Shown one piece after another: positions 7,090-12,326 of a stretch of DNA of 12,345 bases; within the stretch, counting starts at the first letter, position 1; each line of letters opens with the position of its first letter. Location of the stretch: contig CALHZJ010000076.1 of NCBI GenBank assembly GCA_938041005.1, positions 1 through 12,345 on the forward strand. Reading direction: 5' to 3'. The notes beneath the pieces were generated by a model. The model worked only from the letters and a program-made list of their open reading frames with translations, was not told the DNA's origin and made no database searches. A program made the position numbers and the translations under genes. The DNA is from an uncultured Candidatus Saccharibacteria bacterium. Its GTDB lineage: Bacteria > Patescibacteriota > Saccharimonadia > Saccharimonadales > Saccharimonadaceae.

Positions 7090-7311
7090 TTAACAAATGT
7101 GATTTCCGAGTATTCGAGATCGCACAAATACGATTATTATTGTGATAATGGCAGTAATTATGCAAGTTAACAGCAGAGCCTTAGACTTCTTGCTAATTTT
7201 TTCTTTCTTAAGGATGAATATTGATGTAATTAGAGTCACCGTTCCCAAGATGTATGGCAAGTATCGTGCTAGTACTATTGAAGTATTTAATAATATTGTA
7301 GTTAAGCTCAC
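7090..7311 (-). CDS. Small two-helix membrane protein, function unknown
   Basis: 73 residues with two hydrophobic stretches (about 12-34 and 45-64) separated by a basic loop KKEKISKKSK, then a short tail with two Arg residues. I do not recognise the family. In size and shape it resembles the TrbC/VirB2-like pilin or small integral membrane proteins common in Saccharibacteria, but nothing in the sequence proves that. The start codon is GTG and is convincing: AAAGGAG (7325-7319) lies 7 nt upstream, and a TTGAAA-17-TATATA promoter precedes it. It ends 54 nt before dnaX, which has its own promoter, so it may or may not share transcripts with it. Confidence 0.7.
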   Translation of the reverse strand: MSLTTILLNTSIVLARYLPYILGTVTLITSIFILKKEKISKKSKALLLTCIITAIITIIIVFVRSRILGNHIC

Positions 7312-7344
7312 TGATAGTCTCCTTTACTGTGAAAGTTTGATTTA

Positions 7345-7373
7345 TATATATCAGTAATAGAGTGAAATTTCAA
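7345..7373 (-). promoter_or_regulatory. Promoter of the small membrane protein gene, with an overlapping inverted repeat
   Basis: TTGAAA (7373-7368), a 17 nt spacer and TATATA (7350-7345), with TGA before the -10. TGAAAT (7363-7368) and ATTTCA (7377-7382) form a 6 bp inverted repeat covering the -35, a possible operator but short enough to be chance. Confidence 0.65.
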
Positions 7374-7409
7374 GCTATTTCATTAAAAGTATATTGTAAA
7401 AATAAGGTT

Positions 7410-8285
7410 TTAAAATAACGTTAATTGCTCGGTTGGTAAATCCAGCTCAATTTCTCCGTCAACTTTTTGCGCCCGATAACCAATAAGCTTTTTGATGTTG
7501 TACGCCAGCAGCTGACCGTCGTAATCAGTGATGACAATTGAGCCGATGACGCTGCGTACGTGTCCGACCAGTTGACCGTAATCCTTCATTAAAACGACAC
7601 GTGACAAATCAACACCAGCGGTTTGAAAATAATCTTCGCAAGGAATTAGCTCGGAGTTCGGAAACGACACGCCAATTTTCTGCTCAATTTCAAGTAATTT
7701 TTGTCGCAATTCCCTTTCACCGTCAGCACGGTTAAACGCTTGTTTTATCAATTCCAGCTTTTTGTAAACTGGCAGAGTTTCAACTATTCCATCCAGCTTG
7801 GAAATTTTCGCCTCGTATTGCCTGGCGATCAATGCCGAAGAAAACGTTTCTAATTTTATGGCTAATCGCGCTCCCTGCTCCAATAATCTCCGAATTCCGC
7901 GCTCTTCTTGCGAGATTCCAACTTTTATGACGTTCGGCGCGAAGTACGCCAAGTAAACAAAGTGCGGATTTTGATTGATTTTTTCTTGTTGGGCGGAAAC
8001 CGAACTGGCGTTGTAAAATGCTGGATTAAAGCCTGTTTTATCGCGGCATTTTAAGCAATTTTCATACTTTTCATCAACTGTGGCGTGGTCTGGGCAAATC
8101 TGACTACAGCGATTTTCAAAATCCACCCAGCCTGTGCAATATTTGACAGAAAAATCAAACTCAAGAGACAAATCTTGTTCGAACAATTCATGGCGCTCAA
8201 TTTTATCGCCAACTTGACATTCAATAAAAGGCTTATTGTCAGCGTTAAAACTGGCATAACTGAGCAAAAATTCGCTCGGTAACAT
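7410..8285 (-). CDS. DUF2797 family protein
   Basis: 291 residues from the chosen ATG, a family of unknown function. A cysteine cluster near the N-terminus (Cys50, 60, 64, 77, 80, in CSQIC and CLKC contexts) looks like a zinc or other metal site. It is followed by HFVYLAYFAPNVIKVGIS (107-124) and RRLLEQGA, which resemble the start of a GIY-YIG nuclease fold; this similarity is noted for DUF2797 but activity is unproven. A C-terminal beta-rich part (about 215-291) includes GHVRSVIGSIVITDYDG. An upstream TTG would overlap the preceding gene and is less likely than MLPSEFLLSY, which begins 5 nt after that gene's stop. No Shine-Dalgarno is visible, so translation may depend on the upstream gene. 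Confidence 0.8.
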   Translation of the reverse strand: MLPSEFLLSYASFNADNKPFIECQVGDKIERHELFEQDLSLEFDFSVKYCTGWVDFENRCSQICPDHATVDEKYENCLKCRDKTGFNPAFYNASSVSAQQEKINQNPHFVYLAYFAPNVIKVGISQEERGIRRLLEQGARLAIKLETFSSALIARQYEAKISKLDGIVETLPVYKKLELIKQAFNRADGERELRQKLLEIEQKIGVSFPNSELIPCEDYFQTAGVDLSRVVLMKDYGQLVGHVRSVIGSIVITDYDGQLLAYNIKKLIGYRAQKVDGEIELDLPTEQLTLF

Positions 8286-8290
8286 AATAT

Positions 8291-8806
8291 TTACAATGCA
8301 GCTTCGACTGCAGCCCAAGTTGCGTCAGGATTGTCTTCAGGGATGATGATTGTAACTTGGTCGCCGACGTTAATTCGGAAGTAAGTTACGCTAGCAAGCA
8401 AAATACGATATTCGCGACCAGAAGCCTCGACGTAGTAAATTCCGTCGTGTTGGACAAGCGTTCCGATGACTTGCTTTCGCGGCACAGGACCGATTTGCTT
8501 ATAGATAAAGCTGCCGTCTTCAGCGATTGTCAATTTCATTAAGTCGCCTTCAACCAACTTCGACTTTGAAGCATAATTAGCTGGGATTGGGTAATTTTTG
8601 CCATCAGGACTGAGCATCATTTGTCCGTCAAATACACCCTCGATAATTTTTCCTGCTACATTATCTGACGAAATTTTTGGTGTAACAACTTGACCGTCGT
8701 CGCCAATAATACTAATCAATAATTCTTTTGCGGCAGCTAAATTGGTCTCTGCCTCTTGAATAAGTGTCCTCAGACGCTTAATTTGCTTTTCTGGTAATTC
8801 AGACAT
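8291..8806 (-). CDS. Conserved hypothetical protein with a coiled-coil head and a beta-rich domain
   Basis: 171 residues, no function recognised. Residues 5-35 are predicted coiled coil or helical hairpin (EKQIKRLRTLIQEAETNLAAAKELL). The rest looks like small beta barrels: GKIIEGVFDGQMMLSPDGKNYPIPANYASKS... contains a short Asp/Gly loop, followed by VEGDLMKLTI, IGTLVQHDGIYYVEA and a final VGDQVTIIIPED strand set, reminiscent of OB- or SH3-like barrels. From memory, similar proteins occur across Patescibacteria, which I cannot verify here. Its strong promoter (8851-8879) and tight spacing to the DUF2797 gene (5 nt) indicate a two-gene operon. The Shine-Dalgarno is weak (AAAGGAA about 12 nt before the ATG). 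Confidence 0.8.
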   Translation of the reverse strand: MSELPEKQIKRLRTLIQEAETNLAAAKELLISIIGDDGQVVTPKISSDNVAGKIIEGVFDGQMMLSPDGKNYPIPANYASKSKLVEGDLMKLTIAEDGSFIYKQIGPVPRKQVIGTLVQHDGIYYVEASGREYRILLASVTYFRINVGDQVTIIIPEDNPDATWAAVEAAL

Positions 8807-8850
8807 GGTTCTCGCAATTCCTTTGTCTATTTTTTATAATACTTAACTAA

Positions 8851-8879
8851 TATATAGCATATCCTTACATTTATATCAA
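8851..8879 (-). promoter_or_regulatory. Promoter of the hypothetical/DUF2797 operon
   Basis: TTGATA (8879-8874), 17 nt, TGC and TATATA (8856-8851): an extended -10 with a good -35 at ideal spacing. The predicted leader is about 38 nt. The stretch from 8880 to 8996 shows nothing else that I can support. Confidence 0.75.
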
Positions 8880-8995
8880 GTCGCGTTATCTATTTTTATC
8901 TAATTTTCCACAGCGCTATAAGATATGCATAAAAAAGTGTTGCAAATTTTACTCTTGAAATTGACGTGTGGTTCGTGATATTAAGATTGGCGACA

Positions 8996-9025
8996 TAAAA
9001 ATCACCGCCCAGAGCGGACGGTGAT
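8996..9025 (-). terminator. Rho-independent terminator of rplJ-rplL
   Basis: On the minus strand a 10 bp stem (ATCACCGTCC at 9025-9016 with GGGCGGTGAT at 9010-9001, one G-U pair), a 5 nt loop and TTTTAT. It lies 31 nt after the rplL stop codon. Confidence 0.92.
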
Positions 9026-9032
9026 TAAACGA

Positions 9033-9059
9033 AACAAATTGGCATTGTATAACAAATTA
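9033..9059 (-). repeat. 3' UTR element complementary to the rplJ 5' UTR
   Basis: Plus-strand AACAAATTGGCA (9033-9044) and ATAACAAATTA (9049-9059) recur in inverted orientation at 10048-10071. In the mRNA this places 12 + 11 nt of the 3' UTR, beginning at the rplL stop codon itself, in perfect complementarity to the rplJ 5' UTR. Only a 1-versus-4 nt internal loop interrupts the match. Confidence 0.7.
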
Positions 9060-9434
9060 TGAAAGCTCGACAGTAGCGCCAGCGTCTTCCAAAGTTTTCT
9101 TTGCAGCTTCAGCTTCGTCTTTAGAAACTTTTTCCTTGACTGGTGCTGGAGCGCCGTCAACGATAGCTTTTGCTTCACCTAGACCTAGGCCAGTGATTTC
9201 TTTAACAGCCTTGATGACTGCAACCTTCTGAGAACCAGCGTCTTTCAAAGTAACTGTGAACTCAGTTTTTTCGTCAGCAGCAGCGGCGTCACCACCAGCA
9301 GCTGGACCAGCAACAGCGACAGCTGCAGCAGCTGGCTCGATGCCGTATTCTTCTTTAAGATGATTTTTCAATTCGTTAACTTCTAGAACTGTCAATTTTA
9401 CAAGTTCTTCAGCCAATTTCTTAATATCAGCCAT
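9057..9434 (-). CDS. rplL: 50S ribosomal protein L7/L12
   Basis: 125 residues, the normal length. The N-terminal dimerisation and L10-binding domain spans 1-33, an Ala/Gly hinge spans about 34-53 (PAAAAVAVAGPAAGGDAAAA), and the C-terminal factor-binding domain spans 56-125, with the hallmark KVAVIKAVKEITGLGLGEAKAIVDGAP segment that contacts EF-Tu and EF-G. Multiple dimers bind L10 to build the ribosomal stalk. AAAGGAG lies 7 nt before the ATG. The 65 nt gap after rplJ includes a 5 bp GTTGC/GCAAC hairpin just upstream of the Shine-Dalgarno. Such gaps are usual, because L12 is needed in excess over L10 and is translated independently. Ends with TAA. Confidence 0.98.
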   Translation of the reverse strand: MADIKKLAEELVKLTVLEVNELKNHLKEEYGIEPAAAAVAVAGPAAGGDAAAADEKTEFTVTLKDAGSQKVAVIKAVKEITGLGLGEAKAIVDGAPAPVKEKVSKDEAEAAKKTLEDAGATVELS

Positions 9435-9499
9435 TGATATTCTCCTTTATTATTATATTGTTGCGATGAATGCAACGTTACTAGTGTTGATTGCTAAAC

Positions 9500-10024
9500 T
9501 TAAGCAGCAGCTTTGGCTTCGATGCCGTCCAAAAGTCCGTGCAAATTGCCGCCAAGCGCGTTGACTGTGTCGTGTACCGGTGATAGCAATTGTGATACCA
9601 CTTGAGCAACGAGTTGGTCTTTGCTTGGTAGACCTGCCAATGCTTTAACGTCAGCTTCGCTAATTGCCAAGCCTTCGCCTGAGAAGCCACCTGCAAGTTG
9701 TAATGCTGGATGTGTTTTTGCAAACGTGTCCAATACCTTTGCTGGCATAACTTCATCTTCGGCGCTTACGGCGTAAACCAATTGACCAACCAATAAGCTG
9801 GTGTCGGTTTCTTTGTAAGTATCGATTTCTTGAAGAGCTACGCGTACCAATCGGTTTTTAACGACCTTGATGGTAACACCCGCTTCGCGAGCTGCCTTGC
9901 GTAGTTCTTGTAGGTCGGCAACGGTAAGGGTTTGATATCGGGCAAAAGCCGTGCCCTTAGCGTCTTTTAATAGCTCTGTCAGTTCAGCAACCAAAGTTTG
10001 TTTTTTATCGCGTGAAATTGCCAT
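9500..10024 (-). CDS. rplJ: 50S ribosomal protein L10
   Basis: 174 residues, typical for bacterial L10, the base of the ribosomal stalk, which binds 23S rRNA and carries L12 dimers on its C-terminal helix. The N-terminal rRNA-binding part is clear: MAISRDKKQTLVAELTELL, then VADLQELRKAAREAGVTIKVVKNRLVRVAL (51-80). The C-terminal helix (about 135-174, QLVAQVVSQLLSPVHDTVNALGGNLHGLLDGIEAKAAA) is the L12 docking platform. AAAGGA lies 5 nt before the ATG. The long leader upstream holds an L10-type regulatory RNA, so autogenous control by L10-L12 is expected. First gene of rplJ-rplL. Confidence 0.98.
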   Translation of the reverse strand: MAISRDKKQTLVAELTELLKDAKGTAFARYQTLTVADLQELRKAAREAGVTIKVVKNRLVRVALQEIDTYKETDTSLLVGQLVYAVSAEDEVMPAKVLDTFAKTHPALQLAGGFSGEGLAISEADVKALAGLPSKDQLVAQVVSQLLSPVHDTVNALGGNLHGLLDGIEAKAAA

Positions 10025-10047
10025 AAAAATCCTTTCTTTGATTGAGT

Positions 10048-10071
10048 TAATTTGTTATGTGCCAATTTGTT
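10048..10071 (-). repeat. 5' UTR partner of the rplL 3' UTR inverted repeat
   Basis: Minus-strand AACAAATTGGCA (10071-10060), one C, then ATAACAAATTA (10058-10048): the same two blocks as at 9033-9059 in opposite orientation. It lies between the leader hairpins and the rplJ Shine-Dalgarno. It also contains TAACAAATT twice as a short direct repeat. Confidence 0.7.
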
Positions 10072-10085
10072 AACGTGCGGTAATG

Positions 10086-10204
10086 GAGAATCAAAAAACG
10101 TCTTTGATTCTCGCACTACCAAAGACGTCAAATAAAACTGTTAGTTTCATCCCTCGGTGGCATTTTTATACTTGTTTTACGTCAAGTCGCCACTGTCTTT
10201 GGTA
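10086..10204 (-). promoter_or_regulatory. L10 leader RNA (ribosomal protein autoregulatory element) with alternative downstream hairpins
   Basis: On the minus strand a 10 bp closing stem pairs TACCAAAGAC (10204-10195) with GTCTTTGGTA (10126-10117). It encloses GTGGC/GCCAC and ACTTG/CAAGT helices and the conserved-looking GCCACCGAGGGATGAAAC segment expected of the L10-L12 binding kink region. Two competing hairpins follow: GAGAATCAAA/TTTGATTCTC (10112-10103 with 10095-10086, 10 bp), or ACGTCTTTG/CAAAGACGT (10128-10120 with 10106-10098, 9 bp) followed by a T-run. The second shares bases with the closing stem, giving switch-like topology. Recognition as an L10 leader rests on sequence pattern and position. 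Confidence 0.8.
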
Positions 10205-10216
10205 ATGTTCCTTAGA

Positions 10217-10245
10217 ATTGTAGCAGAAATGACAACGAAAAACAA
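10217..10245 (-). promoter_or_regulatory. Promoter of rplJ-rplL
   Basis: TTGTTT (10245-10240), a 17 nt spacer and TACAAT (10222-10217), just upstream of the leader RNA and 13 nt past the end of the WhiB-like frame. The predicted start is near 10210, a few nucleotides before the leader's closing stem, which fits well. Confidence 0.75.
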
Positions 10246-10257
10246 GAGCTATGGCGA

Positions 10258-10584
10258 TTATTTTCCAGACGATTCAATCGCCTTATTTATTGCATTTTCG
10301 CCTAATCGTAATATTCTTCTGCGCTGTGCGACAGTTGTTCCTCCCTACACGCCCTATTCGGCAAATTCTGGGTGGCGGAGCGCATATTCCAAGCATTGCT
10401 TTAAGGCTGGGCAACTTCGGCACATGGCTATGGCGGCTTCCGTAGCTTCTGTCTTTCTGACGCCTCTTAAATCTTGGTCTGGAATATTTGGGTCTATTTG
10501 GAAAAACAAGCGATTAGCTTCTTCGACGGGTATCTCCGCGCATTTAGCACCTTCTAGTAGACTCTCGTTACTTAATTCTGACAT
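10258..10584 (-). pseudogene. WhiB-like iron-sulfur transcription factor gene interrupted by two in-frame UAG codons
   Basis: From the ATG at 10584, 76 codons run to a TAG (10356-10354). The frame then reads G-V, a second TAG (10347-10345), then GGTTVAQRRRILRLGENAINK and on to TAA at 10260-10258. WhiB proteins bind a 4Fe-4S cluster through C...CxxCx5C and have a G(V/I)WGG turn followed by a basic tail. Here the CxxCx5C pattern (CRSCPALKQC) and an earlier Cys (GAKCAE) are intact. The turn reads amber-G-V-amber-G-G, with the second amber in the Trp position. The reading frame on both sides is undamaged, and 108 codons is normal for the family. A leaderless promoter fixes the start; an upstream in-frame ATG at 10641 is less likely. 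It may be a recent pseudogene, a truncated functional protein or a recoded gene. Confidence 0.75.
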
Positions 10585-10620
10585 ATTTATTATTTTACAA
10601 TAATAACGTAATAAAATCAA
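10585..10620 (-). promoter_or_regulatory. Leaderless promoter of the WhiB-like gene
   Basis: TTGATT (10620-10615), 17 nt, TAAAAT (10597-10592), then exactly 7 nt to the ATG at 10584. There is no Shine-Dalgarno. The predicted transcription start coincides with the start codon. Confidence 0.65.
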
Positions 10621-10639
10621 TAGGCGTCTATGTCTAATC

Positions 10640-10670
10640 AAAGAGAAAACCCGCTCCGTGATGGAGCGGG
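10640..10670 (-). terminator. Rho-independent terminator of the GC-rich adhesin gene
   Basis: On the minus strand CCCGCTCC (10670-10663), loop ATCAC, GGAGCGGG (10657-10650), then TTTTCTCTTT. It separates the adhesin transcript from the WhiB-like promoter about 20 nt away. Confidence 0.9.
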
Positions 10671-10714
10671 TGTGGGTGGAACCTCCTTTCTGTATCTATC
10701 TGTCTGTAGGCTCT

Positions 10715-10757
10715 TCGTCGAGGGGTGCTAGTCGATTAAACTAACACCCCTCGACGA
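10715..10757 (-). repeat. 18 bp inverted repeat just after the adhesin stop codon
   Basis: Arms 10715-10732 and 10740-10757 pair over 18 bp with a single G-U in the minus-strand RNA, around a 7 nt loop. It begins 6 nt after the adhesin stop. No U-tract follows, so it is not a classic terminator. It may stabilise the 3' end or be a repeat element. Between it and the terminator lies AGAAAGGAGGT (10692-10682 on the minus strand). Confidence 0.85.
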
Positions 10758-10763
10758 GATGTA

Positions 10764-12326
10764 TTACCTCTCCGAGGGCGCTGCCTGGCGGCGGCGCACC
10801 CAGAGGATACCGATTCCGAGAGCCAGGAGCAGTGCGACCGCGCTAGCGATCGCACCGCTCCCGGTGCCGCCGGTTACCGGCAGTCGGAACTGCTGGGGCG
10901 GCGTGCTCGGGGTCGGAGTCGGTGTGGGCACTGGAACTGTCGACGGAGTCGCCGACGGCGTGGGTGCCGACGGGCTCGGACTCGGAGTTGGCGTCACAGG
11001 CGTTGGAGTCGGGCTCGGTGATGCCGATGGCGCCGGAGTCGCCGACGGCGTGGGTGTCGGCACCGGTGTTGCCGACGGGCTAGGACTCGGCTCCGGAGAT
11101 GTCGACGGGGTTGGTGTCGGAGTCGGAGCCGGCGTGGGCACGGGAGTCGGACTCGGCTCCGGCGTCGGGGGATTGGCGGGATCGAATCCGGCGTTTCCGC
11201 CGGATTCGCGGCGGATAATCCTGGCGCTCACATCCCAAGACTTGTCTTGGGATGTGATATTGGCAACGTCTGTCCACGGACCGGGGTCCGTGGCGCTGAC
11301 GTTAATGTTCAGCTCAACGCGGGCTTTTTCGCCCTTATCCAACTTGACATTGAGAACTGCCTTGTCGCTAGCACAGCTAACGACATTAGCCTCCATGAAG
11401 CGGATGTACTGAGGCTGACCCCAGGGACCGGCTGAGGAGTAGACTCCAACTCGTCCAGTCAGTAGTCGATCACAATTGAACGACTGACCTGAGGATGTTA
11501 GCGTGTCTGTCACGACGAACTCTTGTCCGTCGTGTTCTGCCGTTGGCATAACCAAGGTGACGTGCTGTTCCGATCCATCAACGCTCCCCCACTTAGAGGG
11601 GGCTGCACCAATTGTGGAGCACCCATCACAGGTGCCCACTTGGATGGTCGTTCTGCGAACGACACCACCAACGTTCCATTGCAACTCTCGGGTTTCCCCG
11701 GGAATAAGAGAACTACTCATGTGGACGCGCCACCACGCCGAGGCGTGGAAGTTCACTCGTCCGGGCACCTCCACAGCATCGGTCAGTTTGACCGACACGG
11801 TGTGGTCGGCAGAGTAGGTGGCGTACCCAATGATGACCCCTTCCGGGGTTGCCATTGGGATCGGATCGAAGTTTGTGTCCGTACCGAGCTCACTCGGTAC
11901 AGAAATGGTGATGCTATCTCCAGCACAGTGATTCTGTGCAAGAGTCAGGTTCACTGCGAATTCCACTGCCTCGTAGGCAGTGATGTCAACCGAATCGTCC
12001 GAAGTCTTGAAATCCGTCTGAATTTCCTCGGCTGAAATCGGTCGAGGAGTACAGTTGCTGTTGGTGGTTGCCGCCGTGGCGACACTACCGCCAGACGACG
12101 ACTGCTCAGTGTTAGCAGTGCTGCTCGACTGAGTTTCAGCGGTGACGATGCCAGAGGACTGAGCATCGACAGACTGGGCTTCGGCAACAATACCAGACGA
12201 GGACTGAGCCTCGGCTGCTGACTGTGTCTCGTCGGCACGCGACACTCCTCCGAAGAGAAATGCCGCGAGGATTGCTGCGAGGATTGCCATGATAGGCACC
12301 CTCAATGGGGTCTTACGGTGATTCAT
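10764..12326 (-). CDS. GC-rich LPXTG-anchored adhesin-like surface protein
   Basis: 520 residues. The signal peptide is 1-31 (basic start, AILAAILAAFLFGG core, cleavage near SRA). A Ser/Gln/Ala-rich segment with imperfect AQSSSGIV-like repeats spans about 32-90. Two beta-rich domains follow (about 100-228 and 229-375). The first resembles the N2-type Ig fold of Gram-positive MSCRAMM adhesins (AGDSITISVPSEL..., then GVIIGYATYSADHTVSVKLTDAVE). Six cysteines (92, 134, 233, 236, 285, 318) could form disulfides. A Pro/Thr/Ser stalk spans about 386-478. The sortase signal is LPVTG at 482-486, followed by a hydrophobic helix and RRRQ. Ligand unknown. GC content is far higher than in all genes to its left, pointing to acquisition, perhaps from an actinobacterial host. 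The upstream frame is open to the edge, but the signal peptide supports this ATG; GAAGGG lies about 11 nt before it. Confidence 0.85.
   Translation of the reverse strand: MNHRKTPLRVPIMAILAAILAAFLFGGVSRADETQSAAEAQSSSGIVAEAQSVDAQSSGIVTAETQSSSTANTEQSSSGGSVATAATTNSNCTPRPISAEEIQTDFKTSDDSVDITAYEAVEFAVNLTLAQNHCAGDSITISVPSELGTDTNFDPIPMATPEGVIIGYATYSADHTVSVKLTDAVEVPGRVNFHASAWWRVHMSSSLIPGETRELQWNVGGVVRRTTIQVGTCDGCSTIGAAPSKWGSVDGSEQHVTLVMPTAEHDGQEFVVTDTLTSSGQSFNCDRLLTGRVGVYSSAGPWGQPQYIRFMEANVVSCASDKAVLNVKLDKGEKARVELNINVSATDPGPWTDVANITSQDKSWDVSARIIRRESGGNAGFDPANPPTPEPSPTPVPTPAPTPTPTPSTSPEPSPSPSATPVPTPTPSATPAPSASPSPTPTPVTPTPSPSPSAPTPSATPSTVPVPTPTPTPSTPPQQFRLPVTGGTGSGAIASAVALLLALGIGILWVRRRQAAPSER
11183..11293. 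repeat. Cluster of three perfect inverted repeats inside the adhesin coding sequence
   Basis: 11183-11208 has 11 bp arms and a 4 nt loop. 11228-11257 has 14 bp arms around TT. 11274-11293 has 9 bp arms around GG. All arms are perfect matches and the segment is coding (end of the second beta domain). Confidence 0.9.

Noticed and set aside
7410..8318. Longer DUF2797 start at 8318
   Set aside because: It is a TTG codon overlapping the previous gene by 28 nt; MLPSEFLLSY at 8285 fits better.
10258..10641. Global reassignment of UAG to an amino acid
   Set aside because: recR, dnaB and the GT-C-like gene end in UAG at family-typical lengths; reading through would fuse dnaB to its neighbour and run recR through the terminator region.
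10640..10710. Fragment of a 16S rRNA gene suggested by ACCTCCTTTCT
   Set aside because: The similarity does not extend upstream into the helix 45 region; only about 15-17 bases resemble the rRNA tail.
10880..11170. CRISPR array or tandem satellite in the GC-rich repeat region
   Set aside because: The repeats are codon-level Pro/Thr/Ser repeats of irregular length without spacers, in a continuous coding frame.
10759..11412. Plus-strand open frame encoding a Gly/Val-rich GVGVG repeat protein
   Set aside because: It is the antisense shadow of the Pro/Thr/Ser stalk codons of the adhesin, with no Shine-Dalgarno or promoter.
11523..12035. Plus-strand 170-codon frame opposite the adhesin
   Set aside because: Antisense shadow in GC-rich sequence; its translation shows no domain, signal or start site.
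12240..12300. Tandem duplication of a 12-mer in the adhesin signal peptide
   Set aside because: It encodes a repeated AILA segment of the hydrophobic core; ordinary low-complexity signal sequence.
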